Source: Bacteroidales bacterium UBA4318 (GTDB taxonomy: Bacteria; Bacteroidota; Bacteroidia; Bacteroidales; UBA932). From it: a stretch of 7,993 nt of DNA. Below, in pieces: positions 1-5,959 of the stretch. The translations under genes and the position numbers were made by a program. Numbering within the stretch: the stretch's first letter is position 1; the number at the start of each line of letters is the position of its first letter. Below the pieces are notes generated by a model that was given only the letters and a program-made list of their open reading frames with translations, did not search any database and was not told the origin of the DNA. Location of the stretch: contig DGUE01000183.1 of assembly GCA_002393895.1 (NCBI GenBank), forward strand, positions 1 to 7,993, read 5' to 3'.

Positions 1-1038
1 GGTTTCAAAGCCGTAAGGCCGCAGTTGCAGGGTCACGGTACCGTTCACGTTGCGCTGACTCTCCTCAAGCATCGCCTCGATATCGCGCATAACCGGCTCC
101 AGGTACTGGCTCTCGTGCAGGAACATGCCGTACCAGTTGGCCACCTGCTCTTTCCAGTACTGCTGCCACTTGCTCAGGGTGAACTTCTCGAGGAATTTGT
201 GCGCTGCGATTATCAGCATAGGCGCAGCCGCCTCGAATCCTACGCGCCCCTTGATGCCTATAATGGTGTCTCCCACGTGCATGTCGCGGCCTATGCCATA
301 GGCTGAGCCTATCTCCTCTACGGCTTTGATGGCCTGGATTCTGTCTTCGTATGCCTTGCCGTTCACGGAGTGCAGTTCGCCCTTGTAGAAGCCAATGGAG
401 AGAATCTCACTGCCGGTCTTGGTGACCTGCTTGAGGTAGGCGCTTTCGGGCAGGCCCTGCCTGGAATCGAGTATCTCCCCACCGCAGATTGAGGTGCCCC
501 AGATGCCCACGTTGTAGGAGTACTTCATCTTGGCAAAATCGGCCTTGAAGCCATGTGCGTTCAGGTAATCCACCTCATCTTTGCGGGAGATGTTGCCGTC
601 GCGGGTGAGGGTGATTATTTCCATCTCCGGGCACATCACCAGGAAGGTCATGTCGAAACGGACCTGGTCGTTGCCGGCGCCGGTGGAGCCGTGGGCTATG
701 GCATCCGCACCTATCTGCTTGGCATAACGGGCGATGGCGATGCCCTGGAAGATTCGTTCGGACGACACGGAGATTGGGTAGGTGCCGTTACGGAGCACGT
801 TGCCGTAGACCATGTAACGGAGGCTCTTGTCGTAGTATTCCTTCGTGACGTCGAGGGTGACGTATTCCTTGGCGCCGAGCGCATACGCATTCTTCTCATT
901 CTGAGCGAGTTGCTCGGGAGAGAAGCCTCCCGTGTCCGCGCAGGCGGCATAAACTTCGTATCCCTTTTCCTTGGCGAGATACATGACCGTGTAGGAGGTG
1001 TCCAGCCCTCCGCTGTATGCAACAACTACCTTTTTCAT
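1..1038 (-). CDS. argG: Argininosuccinate synthase (3' end cut by window edge)
   Basis: This enzyme joins citrulline and aspartate with ATP to give argininosuccinate, the second-to-last step of arginine synthesis, in the cytoplasm. Read on the minus strand from the ATG at 1038, the frame stays open for 346 codons to base 1, so about 50-60 C-terminal residues of a ~400-residue family lie outside the window. The N-terminus begins MKKVVVAYSGGLDTS, with the ATP-pyrophosphatase P-loop SGGLDTS at residues 9-15. GSTGAGNDQVRFD at about 117-129 is the conserved citrulline/aspartate-binding stretch, and a NVGIWGTSICGGEI segment follows further on. Its ATG shares one base with the TAA stop of the upstream acyltransferase gene (TAATG), so the two are very probably translated together. 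More arg genes may follow beyond the left edge. The assignment is secure. Confidence 0.97.
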   Translation of the reverse strand, partial: MKKVVVAYSGGLDTSYTVMYLAKEKGYEVYAACADTGGFSPEQLAQNEKNAYALGAKEYVTLDVTKEYYDKSLRYMVYGNVLRNGTYPISVSSERIFQGIAIARYAKQIGADAIAHGSTGAGNDQVRFDMTFLVMCPEMEIITLTRDGNISRKDEVDYLNAHGFKADFAKMKYSYNVGIWGTSICGGEILDSRQGLPESAYLKQVTKTGSEILSIGFYKGELHSVNGKAYEDRIQAIKAVEEIGSAYGIGRDMHVGDTIIGIKGRVGFEAAAPMLIIAAHKFLEKFTLSKWQQYWKEQVANWYGMFLHESQYLEPVMRDIEAMLEESQRNVNGTVTLQLRPYGFET

Positions 1039-1598
1039 TATTCTCCGGGGTGATGTATTTCAAAATGTTCTTTTGGATCGTACAGGAGGCCGGTGCAGAG
1101 GCAGAGCCTGTATTCGTTACGTGTGAGGATGTCGAAGTTCCGGCATCCTTCGCAGCCTTTCCAGAATTCCGGGTCATCCGTCAGTTCGTTGTACGGAACG
1201 GGACGGAATCCGAATTCGTAGTTCATCTTCATGACTGCCGCACCCGTGGTCAGAGAGAAAATCTTGGCATCCGGGAAGAGTTTGCGGGAGAGGATGAAAG
1301 TCTGCTCCTTGATGCGCTTGGCAAGGCCCAGCCCGCGGAACTTGCGGGCGACGATGAGGCCGGAATTGGCCACGAAACTCTTGCCTCCCCAGGTTTCTAT
1401 ATAGGAAAAGCCTGCGAATTCACCTTCGGATGTGAGGGCTATCACAGCCTTCCCGGAGAGGATTTTCCCGGAAATGTATTCCTGGGTACGCTTGGCGAGG
1501 CCAAGTTTGCTTTCCTTGGCTGATTCTTCTATTTCTTTGCAGATTGCTTCTGCATAGCTTAGATGGCTGTTGTCAGCCACAAATACCTTGATTTCCAT
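1038..1598 (-). CDS. GNAT-family N-acyltransferase, probable N-acylglutamate synthase of the arginine operon
   Basis: A 186-residue GNAT acyltransferase. The acyl-CoA-binding motif R-x-x-G-x-A is visible as RGLGLA at residues 88-93, after a beta strand (ANSGLIVA). The C-terminal part carries four closely placed cysteines, C149-x2-C152 and C166-x-C168, which could bind a metal; this tail is not part of the core GNAT fold. The stop overlaps the argG start by one base, so the gene belongs to arginine synthesis. Bacteroides is known to make arginine through N-succinylated intermediates. From memory, a GNAT protein like this one, encoded just before argG in Bacteroides, is thought to supply the missing N-acylglutamate synthase step. 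The choice between acetyl- and succinyl-CoA as donor cannot be read from the sequence. Family and operon link are firm; the exact substrate is inferred. Confidence 0.85.
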   Translation of the reverse strand: MEIKVFVADNSHLSYAEAICKEIEESAKESKLGLAKRTQEYISGKILSGKAVIALTSEGEFAGFSYIETWGGKSFVANSGLIVARKFRGLGLAKRIKEQTFILSRKLFPDAKIFSLTTGAAVMKMNYEFGFRPVPYNELTDDPEFWKGCEGCRNFDILTRNEYRLCLCTGLLYDPKEHFEIHHPGE

Positions 1599-1651
1599 TT
1601 ATTATCCTGTCTGACTGCGGTTGTCGGGCCAGATACGTAATATCCCTAATG

Positions 1652-1678
1652 GCAAGACAAACCGAGATTGTCAATTGC
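1652..1678 (-). promoter_or_regulatory. Inverted repeat upstream of the arginine operon (possible operator or leader hairpin)
   Basis: GACAA (1656-1660) and TTGTC (1668-1672) form a perfect 5-base inverted repeat with a 7-base centre. Outside it, GCAA (1652-1655) can also pair with TTGC (1675-1678) across a 2-base bulge. It lies 54-80 bases upstream of the acyltransferase start, in the 230-base gap after cstA, where an operator (for example for an ArgR-type repressor) or a leader hairpin would be expected. I found no convincing TAnnTTTG promoter box in this gap; the nearest is TCGGTTTG inside the repeat itself, with one mismatch. Function is inference only. Confidence 0.25.
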
Positions 1679-1807
1679 AATTATTAAGGTGGAAACTCTG
1701 TTGGAATTGTGTATGTGAAGAATTTCCGAAGATATTTGGGAGGGTTCTACGCCTCCTATCCTCGGGCTCGTCTGCTCTTATGAGGGCACACTACTGACAT
1801 ACGGATA

Positions 1808-1835
1808 CAAATAAAAGAAAAGATTTCCTTATTTG
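1808..1835 (-). terminator. AT-rich inverted repeat at the cstA stop, possible weak terminator
   Basis: The 28 bases spanning the cstA TAA stop form an imperfect inverted repeat. One arm is CAAATAAGGAAA and the other TTTCTTTTATTTG on the minus strand, with a very short loop. The stem is nearly all A-T and there is no clean U-tract behind it, so it would be a weak terminator at best. It is the only hairpin-like element close to the end of cstA. Confidence 0.3.
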
Positions 1836-3283
1836 CAAACTTTCCTGTGCCAGATGAAGAATAAAGCCAGTGAAATCACGAACGTGCCGACCCCCAGCCA
1901 GGGTATCAAGGTCTGGCTCAGCCCAAAACCGGTCTTGTCTACCAAGATGAAGGTAAGGCATACCGAGGTCATGAACGTTGCAGGAAGCAGGGCAATAAGG
2001 TACCATGCACCTTTCTTCGCTTTTGCTAGGTATACTGTTGCCGTCCAGAGTGCAAATGCGGCCAGGGTCTGATTAGCCCATCCGAAATAGCGCCAGATTA
2101 TGTTGAATCCGTTGGCATTTGCAACGTTGAACCAAAGCAATGCGCTTGCTGCGATAAATAGGGGAACCGCTATCACCAGGCGGTTGTGTATGGGTTTCTG
2201 GTCGAATTTCAGGAAGTCTGCAATTATCAGACGGGCACTGCGGAAGGCGGTATCGCCGCTGGTGATAGGCGCTGCCACCACACCAAGGATTGCCAGCACT
2301 CCACCGAGTACTCCCAGCCAGCTGCGGGAGACTTTGGTGACCACCGTAGGAGCCGCTGCGGTGAGGTCCGAACCGACTTCCGCCGCACCTCCGTCGAAGA
2401 AGAAGTAGGATGCAACGGCAGCCCAGATGAGCGCCACCATTCCTTCGGTTATCATCGCCCCGTAAAACACCGGACGCCCCAGCTTCTCATTCTTGATGCA
2501 GCGGGCCATGAGCGGGCTCTGGGTGGCGTGGAAGCCGCTGATCGCTCCGCAGGCTATGGTTATGAAGAGGCAGGGGAAGATGCTCTGGCCGTTAAGCCCG
2601 ATCGAAGGACCGCGGTTCTGCAGGCCGTCCCAGATTTCGGGGATGGCGGGCCATTTGGCGAAGAGGCATATCATCAGCGCTGCAGCCATAAAGAGAAGGG
2701 CGGCAGCGAACAGGGGATATATCCTTCCGATTATCTTGTCGATAGGGAGGAGGGTGGCGATGATGTAGTAAACGAAAACCACTGCTACCCAGAGCATTAT
2801 GGCGCTGCGGGAACCGTCGCCGGCCATATCTCCCAGAATCAGGGCCGGGCTGTAGACGAACACCGTTCCCACCAGGAGCAGAAGCAGCAGGGAGAACACC
2901 AGCATCACCTTCTTGGTGGCGCTTCCGAGGTAACTGCCCACGAGTTCCGGCAGGCCTGCGCCGCCGTGGCGGACGGAAAGCATCCCCGTGAGGTAATCAT
3001 GCACCGCACCCGCAAAAATGCACCCCAGCACTATCCATAAATAGGAGGCGGGGCCGAACTTCGCGCCCATGATGGCTCCGAAGATAGGCCCCGTCCCTGC
3101 TATATTCAGAAACTGTATCATAAACACCTTCCAGGTGGGCATGGGGATGAAATCCACCCCGTCCGTTTTTTCAATAGCGGGAGTCGGACGCTTGGGATCC
3201 GACCCGAAGACTTTGTCTACAAATGCTCCGTAGAGCACATAACCCACTATGAGGGCGATTATGCAAAGCAGAAAAGAAAGCAT
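1829..3283 (-). CDS. cstA: CstA-family carbon starvation protein (pyruvate/peptide transporter)
   Basis: A 484-residue polytopic inner-membrane protein of the CstA/BtsT family. In E. coli these proteins import pyruvate, and CstA has also been linked to peptide uptake under carbon limitation. Family signatures are clear: GYVLYGAFVDKVFG near the N-terminus (14-27), the conserved QFLNIAGTGPIFGAIMG block (57-73), AVHDYLTGMLSVRHGG (93-108), CGAISGFHATQSPLMARC (245-262) and SGDTAFRSARLIIADF further on. Many hydrophobic segments fill the rest. E. coli CstA is ~700 residues, so this is the short form common in Bacteroidetes, not a truncation: both ends look intact. It begins 35 bases after the upstream DUF4252-like gene and has a candidate promoter of its own, so it may be transcribed separately. 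The family assignment is very secure; the substrate here is not proven. Confidence 0.95.
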   Translation of the reverse strand: MLSFLLCIIALIVGYVLYGAFVDKVFGSDPKRPTPAIEKTDGVDFIPMPTWKVFMIQFLNIAGTGPIFGAIMGAKFGPASYLWIVLGCIFAGAVHDYLTGMLSVRHGGAGLPELVGSYLGSATKKVMLVFSLLLLLLVGTVFVYSPALILGDMAGDGSRSAIMLWVAVVFVYYIIATLLPIDKIIGRIYPLFAAALLFMAAALMICLFAKWPAIPEIWDGLQNRGPSIGLNGQSIFPCLFITIACGAISGFHATQSPLMARCIKNEKLGRPVFYGAMITEGMVALIWAAVASYFFFDGGAAEVGSDLTAAAPTVVTKVSRSWLGVLGGVLAILGVVAAPITSGDTAFRSARLIIADFLKFDQKPIHNRLVIAVPLFIAASALLWFNVANANGFNIIWRYFGWANQTLAAFALWTATVYLAKAKKGAWYLIALLPATFMTSVCLTFILVDKTGFGLSQTLIPWLGVGTFVISLALFFIWHRKVCK

Positions 3284-3294
3284 ACTTGAAGTAT
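3282..3294 (-). repeat. 13-base palindrome across the cstA start codon
   Basis: ATACTTGAAGTAT is a perfect odd-centred palindrome that includes the first two bases of the cstA ATG. In RNA it could form a 5-bp, 3-nt-loop hairpin partly covering the start codon, or as DNA it could be a small operator. The stem is short and AT-rich, so any effect would be modest. Confidence 0.3.
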
Positions 3295-3305
3295 TTTCGT
3301 TTCTG

Positions 3306-3339
3306 CAAATTTAGGAAATTATTTCATTGCATCTGCAAG
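3306..3339 (-). promoter_or_regulatory. Candidate Bacteroidetes-type promoter for cstA
   Basis: On the minus strand TAAATTTG (3306-3313) matches the Bacteroidetes -7 consensus TAnnTTTG exactly. An upstream CTTG (3336-3339) can serve as the -33 box at 22 bases, slightly longer than the usual ~19-21. The predicted RNA would start just before the cstA ATG at 3283, leaving a leader of about 15-20 bases. The -33 region lies inside the end of the preceding gene, which would let cstA be controlled apart from the sigma-factor operon. Confidence 0.5.
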
Positions 3340-3801
3340 CAGCTTGTCCAGATCATCCCTGTTCATCTTGCCATCTACGCAGATAAAGTTGATTTCGTTC
3401 CCGTCAAGGGAGAGCATCACAAAGCTGTTGACGACTTTTTCCGTGCCGACAGTATACATTCTGACGGTCTCTCCGTTATCCTTGGCTTCCATCAACAGTT
3501 CATACTCTCCTCCGTTGATAAACTTTTCGGCATCTGCCTTGATCTGGGAGTTGATCTTCGGGTTTTCGCTGCTGATGATGTACAGGCCGCTAAGGGACTG
3601 GATTATGGGAGCAAGGTTCACTTCGTTTCCTTCCACATTCAGGTCAGGAATTTTGCCAATCATCCGGAACATAGCCGAAGAGATGTAGACGGCGCTCACG
3701 TTTTCGGCATCTGAATACTTCTGGTAAATGCTTTTTCCGCTCTGGGCGAAAGCCGATATGCTTGCGAGCAACAGGGTTGCAATTATGATTATCCGTTTCA
3801 T
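3319..3801 (-). CDS. DUF4252-like exported protein, last gene of the sigma-factor operon
   Basis: A 160-residue protein with a classic signal peptide (MKRIIIIATLLLASISAFA, likely cut after A19), so it is exported. No lipobox cysteine is present. The mature part has the layout I associate with DUF4252: a short helix-strand start (YSDAENVSAVYISSAMFRMI), a linker, a segment beginning LSGLYIISSENP, then beta strands ending in a predicted helix (NRDDLDKLLADAMK). Its start overlaps the stop of the membrane-protein gene by four bases (ATGA). It aligns by eye with the first gene of the operon, for example GGEYELLMEAKDNGETVRMY here against SGCEVLVEASGDGDRVTIY there, so the operon holds two paralogues. 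The biochemical role of DUF4252 is unknown; an envelope-sensing or stress role is inferred from the sigma factor beside it. Confidence 0.8.
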   Translation of the reverse strand: MKRIIIIATLLLASISAFAQSGKSIYQKYSDAENVSAVYISSAMFRMIGKIPDLNVEGNEVNLAPIIQSLSGLYIISSENPKINSQIKADAEKFINGGEYELLMEAKDNGETVRMYTVGTEKVVNSFVMLSLDGNEINFICVDGKMNRDDLDKLLADAMK

Positions 3802-4190
3802 TTCGTGTTGATTTTATTGATTATTTCTGCAGGCCTTCCGGCGGCGTCCCTTGCTTCTTCGGCCAGGGATATGCCGGCGGCCATTTTGTTGGAAATGGTG
3901 TTGAAGGTTTCCTCCACCTTTGCATAAGCAAGATAGGGATCGGTGTAGGTGTCCTGCAGGGCTGAGCCTTTGTGCGGGATTGCTACTATGGCTGCCACGG
4001 CTGCCGCGGCTGCCACTGCGATGTAGGGGAGAGGGCTGCGTTTGCGAGCGGATTCCTCAATAATGGTTTCCGCTGCCAGAGTTGCCTTGATGCGGTCTTT
4101 AAGGCCGTCGGGGACGCGTATTGTCTCTTTAAGGGCTGCTGCTTCCAGCTCTTCCGCTTCCATTCTTTCTATATCTTCTATCTTTTTCAT
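3798..4190 (-). CDS. Single-pass membrane protein downstream of ECF sigma factor (putative anti-sigma/regulator)
   Basis: A 130-residue protein. I choose the ATG at 4190 because it forms an ATGA overlap with the sigma-factor stop; a longer in-frame start at 4253 would run far into the sigma gene. Residues 1-53 are charged and helical, with a motif ETIRVPDGLKDRIKATLAA (22-40). Residues about 54-71 (PLPYIAVAAAAAVAAIVA) form one membrane helix, and about 60 residues follow (TDPYLAYAKVEETFNTISNKM), probably outside. Length, topology and position right after an ECF sigma gene fit an anti-sigma-like regulator with a cytoplasmic N-terminus. It does not look like a FecR protein, and I see no zinc-binding anti-sigma HxxxCxxC motif. 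It also overlaps the next gene by ATGA. The regulatory role is inferred from context. Confidence 0.75.
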   Translation of the reverse strand: MKKIEDIERMEAEELEAAALKETIRVPDGLKDRIKATLAAETIIEESARKRSPLPYIAVAAAAAVAAIVAIPHKGSALQDTYTDPYLAYAKVEETFNTISNKMAAGISLAEEARDAAGRPAEIINKINTK

Positions 4191-4663
4191 ACAATTGTTT
4201 TTAGTTTTGCCCGTGCCCTTGATAGCAGCACACGGCAGGTGAGGTAATCGCATCCGGCGAGTCTGGCTGTTTCTTCGTAGGAAAGGCCGTCTACCGTACG
4301 CAGGATAAGAATCTTCCGTTGCCTCTCGGGGAGGGCCTTCACCGCCTCCAGCACCTTGTCGAGCCGTTCGCGGGCGTCTATCCTTTCATCGGGGCTGTAC
4401 TGGGTGTCAGCTGAGTCGTACTGGGCGCCGGTCTCTTTGGAGGCTCTTCTGATGCGGTCTATGCATTGGTTCTTCAGGAGACGGATGGCATAGGCTTTCG
4501 GGTTCTGGATGCCGTCCAGGGCATCACGCATCTTCCAGAGCTTGAGGTAAAGTTCCTGCACCGCATCCTCCGCTTCGGCCTCGGATTCCAGGATGTAGTA
4601 TGCAATCCTGTAGAGGCTTTCCGCCAGGGTCAGGTAATCGCTATGGAAGCGCTGCTCAGTCAT
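4187..4663 (-). CDS. ECF-type RNA polymerase sigma factor (sigma-70 family)
   Basis: A 158-residue group IV (ECF) sigma factor that would direct RNA polymerase to a small regulon. Region 2 spans about residues 10-73, with the polymerase-binding and -10 recognition part EAEDAVQELYLKLWKMRD (30-47) and NPKAYAIRLLKNQCIDRIRR (54-73). After a variable linker, region 4 (about 103-155) shows LPERQRKILILRTVDGLSYEETARLAGC and the helix-turn-helix LTCRVLLSRARAKLK for -35 binding. I prefer the ATG at 4663 over the TTG at 4672. The ATG overlaps the upstream DUF4252-like gene by eight bases (ATGACTGA), and the downstream membrane-protein gene starts inside its own stop (ATGA). Such translational coupling suggests fixed stoichiometry. 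The family is secure; the signal and regulon are unknown. Confidence 0.93.
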   Translation of the reverse strand: MTEQRFHSDYLTLAESLYRIAYYILESEAEAEDAVQELYLKLWKMRDALDGIQNPKAYAIRLLKNQCIDRIRRASKETGAQYDSADTQYSPDERIDARERLDKVLEAVKALPERQRKILILRTVDGLSYEETARLAGCDYLTCRVLLSRARAKLKTIV

Positions 4664-5165
4664 TTTCCGCAATCTTTGCGATGGTGTCCATGGAGAAGTT
4701 GCCGAATAGGCAGATCAGTGCGCAGCTGGACGGGGTGTAGATGATGCAGTCCCGGATGAGATTGCTCTTTTCGTCGAGGTAGCCGTAGATGGTCACCCGG
4801 TCGCCGTCGCCGCTGGCTTCCACCAGCACTTCGCAGCCCGAAAGGATTCTGTTCAACTTCCTGGTAATCTGAGATTTCTGCTGGTCCGGGCAGTCTTCAT
4901 ATTCGAAAACCGAGAGCCTCTTGAGGCCGCGGACCATCTGCAGGGCATCGCGGGTGTCTTTGTCGCCCGGGTCGCTGATGCGGACTATTCCCCGGAGTGC
5001 CCCCAGCGCGATACGGCCAAGGTTGACAACTTCCACGCCGTCACTGGAACTGTATTCAGAAATAAGCGAATTGATCTTCGCTTTTGGAATGGACTTTCCT
5101 CCTTCCGCCGCCACCGCCGAAAAGGGGAGCGCGATAACAATGATGATAAGTAAAAACCGTCTCAT
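4656..5165 (-). CDS. DUF4252-like exported protein, first gene of the sigma-factor operon
   Basis: A 169-residue exported protein from the ATG at 5165. In-frame ATGs at 5174 and 5183 exist, but the MRRF start gives a clean signal peptide (MRRFLLIIIVIALPFSAVA, cut near residue 19-20). The mature part has the DUF4252-like pattern: SEYSSSDGVEVVNLGRIALGAL, a linker with charged residues, LKRLSVFEYEDCP, a helix (QITRKLNRIL), then strands SGCEVLVEASGDGDRVTIYG and a final SMDTIAKIAE helix. It aligns end to end, with low identity, with the last gene of the same operon. Unlike that paralogue it carries five cysteines in the mature part (C92, C111, C140, C148, C152), which might form disulfides. It overlaps the sigma gene. 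Function is unknown; a role in sensing or as an output of the sigma module is inference. Confidence 0.75.
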   Translation of the reverse strand: MRRFLLIIIVIALPFSAVAAEGGKSIPKAKINSLISEYSSSDGVEVVNLGRIALGALRGIVRISDPGDKDTRDALQMVRGLKRLSVFEYEDCPDQQKSQITRKLNRILSGCEVLVEASGDGDRVTIYGYLDEKSNLIRDCIIYTPSSCALICLFGNFSMDTIAKIAEND

Positions 5166-5268
5166 AAAACACATTTTTGACATAAAGACGCCCCCGCGCA
5201 GAAAATGTTAACGGAAAAAGTGAATGCTTTTAGCAAAATCATAAATCTCCCGGTAGAATACTACAAAA

Positions 5269-5276
5269 CAAAGATA
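5269..5276 (-). promoter_or_regulatory. Candidate -7 promoter box of the DUF4252/sigma operon
   Basis: TATCTTTG on the minus strand matches TAnnTTTG exactly and lies about 100 bases upstream of the operon's first start codon. No good TTG -33 box sits at the usual 19-21 bases upstream, so the promoter may be weak or helped by an activator. Just downstream, GTAG (5253-5256) and CTAC (5261-5264) form a small inverted repeat around the expected transcription start. The rest of the 237-base gap between the two divergent genes shows nothing else I can name. Confidence 0.4.
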
Positions 5277-5356
5277 CATCATTTTTTATAATCCATGTAC
5301 CTTGTGCGGGCATAAGCCCTAATAAAACAATCGAATTTTACAAGTACTTTCAATCA

Positions 5357-5385
5357 TTTGACTATTCGTTTTTCGGTTATTTTTG
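5357..5385 (+). promoter_or_regulatory. Candidate promoter of the toxin-like gene
   Basis: TTTG (5357-5360) and TATTTTTG (5378-5385) match the Bacteroidetes -33 and -7 boxes, with a 17-base spacer that is a little short. The predicted RNA start is about 5390-5393, on or next to the first in-frame ATG (5391). A start at 5391 would therefore be almost leaderless; starts at 5403 or 5412 would leave 10-20 bases of leader. The reading frame stays open upstream to a TTG at 5358, but that TTG is part of the promoter and should not be taken as the start. Confidence 0.5.
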
Positions 5386-5402
5386 TAAAAATGAATCGAG
5401 GT

Positions 5403-5885
5403 ATGGAGAACATGAAGGGTCATTTCCATTTGCATAAGAAGTATTGCCCGGTAGGAGAAGTTTGGGTGTCTGGTGAATTGAATCTTTCAAAGCCGGATGC
5501 CGTGGATCTAATAGCAATTGCGGAGTGTTTCGCGAAGGAGGGGAGCCGCGTTAGAGTTTTGGCGCCAATTCATTACAAATCACGCGATTATAAAGAAGTT
5601 TTCTCTTCTTTGATGGGAACGAAATATGAAAGAAAATGCCCTGATTTGTGGGTCGATGGCACCTTTTACGAGTATGAAAGTTATGTGAGGCCTTGGCATA
5701 AGAGGAAACTCTCCAATATGCTGACAAACGGACTCAAACAGTCGGATTGTGTGATAATCGACAACCGAGAAGGTACATCTGTCAGGCAGATCAAACGTGC
5801 TATCCGGTCTAGGTTAAATGTGAATGCCAAGATAAGCGAAGTGTGGGTTTATGATGGAAAAGGGGTAATTTGCATCTACCCATAA
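5403..5885 (+). CDS. Stand-alone CdiA C-terminal-like nuclease domain protein (putative tRNase toxin family)
   Basis: About 160 residues, single domain, no signal peptide or membrane segment. In-frame ATGs are at 5391, 5403 and 5412. GAGG at 5398-5401 lies 10 bases before 5412 and abuts 5403, so the exact start is uncertain. The core resembles the C-terminal tRNase domain of CdiA contact-inhibition toxins: KCPDLWVDGTFYEYESY (78-94), a helix (KLSNMLTNGL), then GLKQSDCVIIDNREG (110-124) and a final strand ISEVWVY. PD (80-81) with E90 looks like a PD-(D/E)XK nuclease core, but the usual Lys position is E92. This is from memory of the family, not a search. The gene is AT-rich (21 of 60 G+C at 5581-5640, 26 of 60 at 5701-5760), suggesting acquisition by transfer. 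No immunity gene or toxin-delivery domain lies beside it. It may be a housekeeping or defence nuclease rather than a secreted toxin. Confidence 0.6.
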   Translation: MENMKGHFHLHKKYCPVGEVWVSGELNLSKPDAVDLIAIAECFAKEGSRVRVLAPIHYKSRDYKEVFSSLMGTKYERKCPDLWVDGTFYEYESYVRPWHKRKLSNMLTNGLKQSDCVIIDNREGTSVRQIKRAIRSRLNVNAKISEVWVYDGKGVICIYP

Positions 5886-5955
5886 AAATACAGGGGAACC
5901 CGAAGGTCCCCCTGCAAGGAAGCGCACCGTAGTGCCTTCTAACTTACTCGAAGCT
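5884..5955 (-). ncRNA. Candidate small RNA (~70 nt) with two hairpins, downstream of the radical SAM gene
   Basis: A promoter with boxes TTG-N19-TATATTTG (5960-5989) points leftward into a gap without any gene and would start an RNA near 5953-5956. The RNA could fold first into a hairpin at 5919-5939 (GAAG and GCAC arms pairing with GTGC and CTTC around a 4-base loop, one bulged base). A strong terminator at 5891-5914 would then end it near 5884-5890. The region has no usable ORF. It could instead be the 3' untranslated part of the radical SAM mRNA, or a piece processed from it. Its 3' end meets the last bases of the convergent toxin-like gene. I do not recognise an Rfam family. Confidence 0.35.
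5891..5914 (-). terminator. Intrinsic terminator with UUCG tetraloop
   Basis: On the minus strand CAGGGGGACC and GGTTCCCCTG pair (nine of ten positions) around a TTCG loop closed by C-G, the very stable cUUCGg tetraloop. It is followed by TATTTTTATG, a U-rich tract. This is a textbook Rho-independent terminator for leftward transcription: the radical SAM operon or a small RNA started at about 5955. On the plus strand the hairpin lacks a trailing T-run, so it ends the toxin-like mRNA less well. Confidence 0.8.
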
Positions 5956-5959
5956 GTTG

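Noticed and set aside
553..1053. Plus-strand 166-codon open frame and overlapping minus-strand frames in the argG region
   Set aside because: argG fills this stretch on the minus strand with intact ATP-binding and substrate motifs. The others are out-of-frame shadows without recognisable motifs.
1739..1756. GGAGG/CCTCC hairpin downstream of cstA as a terminator
   Set aside because: The stem is only 5 bp with an 8-base loop and no T-run follows on the minus strand, so I cannot support it as a terminator.
1640..1800. Possible tRNA or riboswitch in the gap between cstA and the arginine operon
   Set aside because: There is no T-loop-like GGTTCGAATCC, no cloverleaf and no known riboswitch core; only short inverted repeats are visible.
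2186..3040. A 284-codon plus-strand open frame opposite cstA
   Set aside because: It is the antisense shadow of a GC-rich transporter gene. The product is full of H, E, G and R with no domain pattern, while the minus-strand cstA frame has clear family motifs.
4191..4253. Upstream extension of the membrane-protein gene to the start at 4253
   Set aside because: It would add 21 residues read out of frame through the sigma gene's region 4. The ATG at 4190 gives the ATGA overlap seen at the next junction too.
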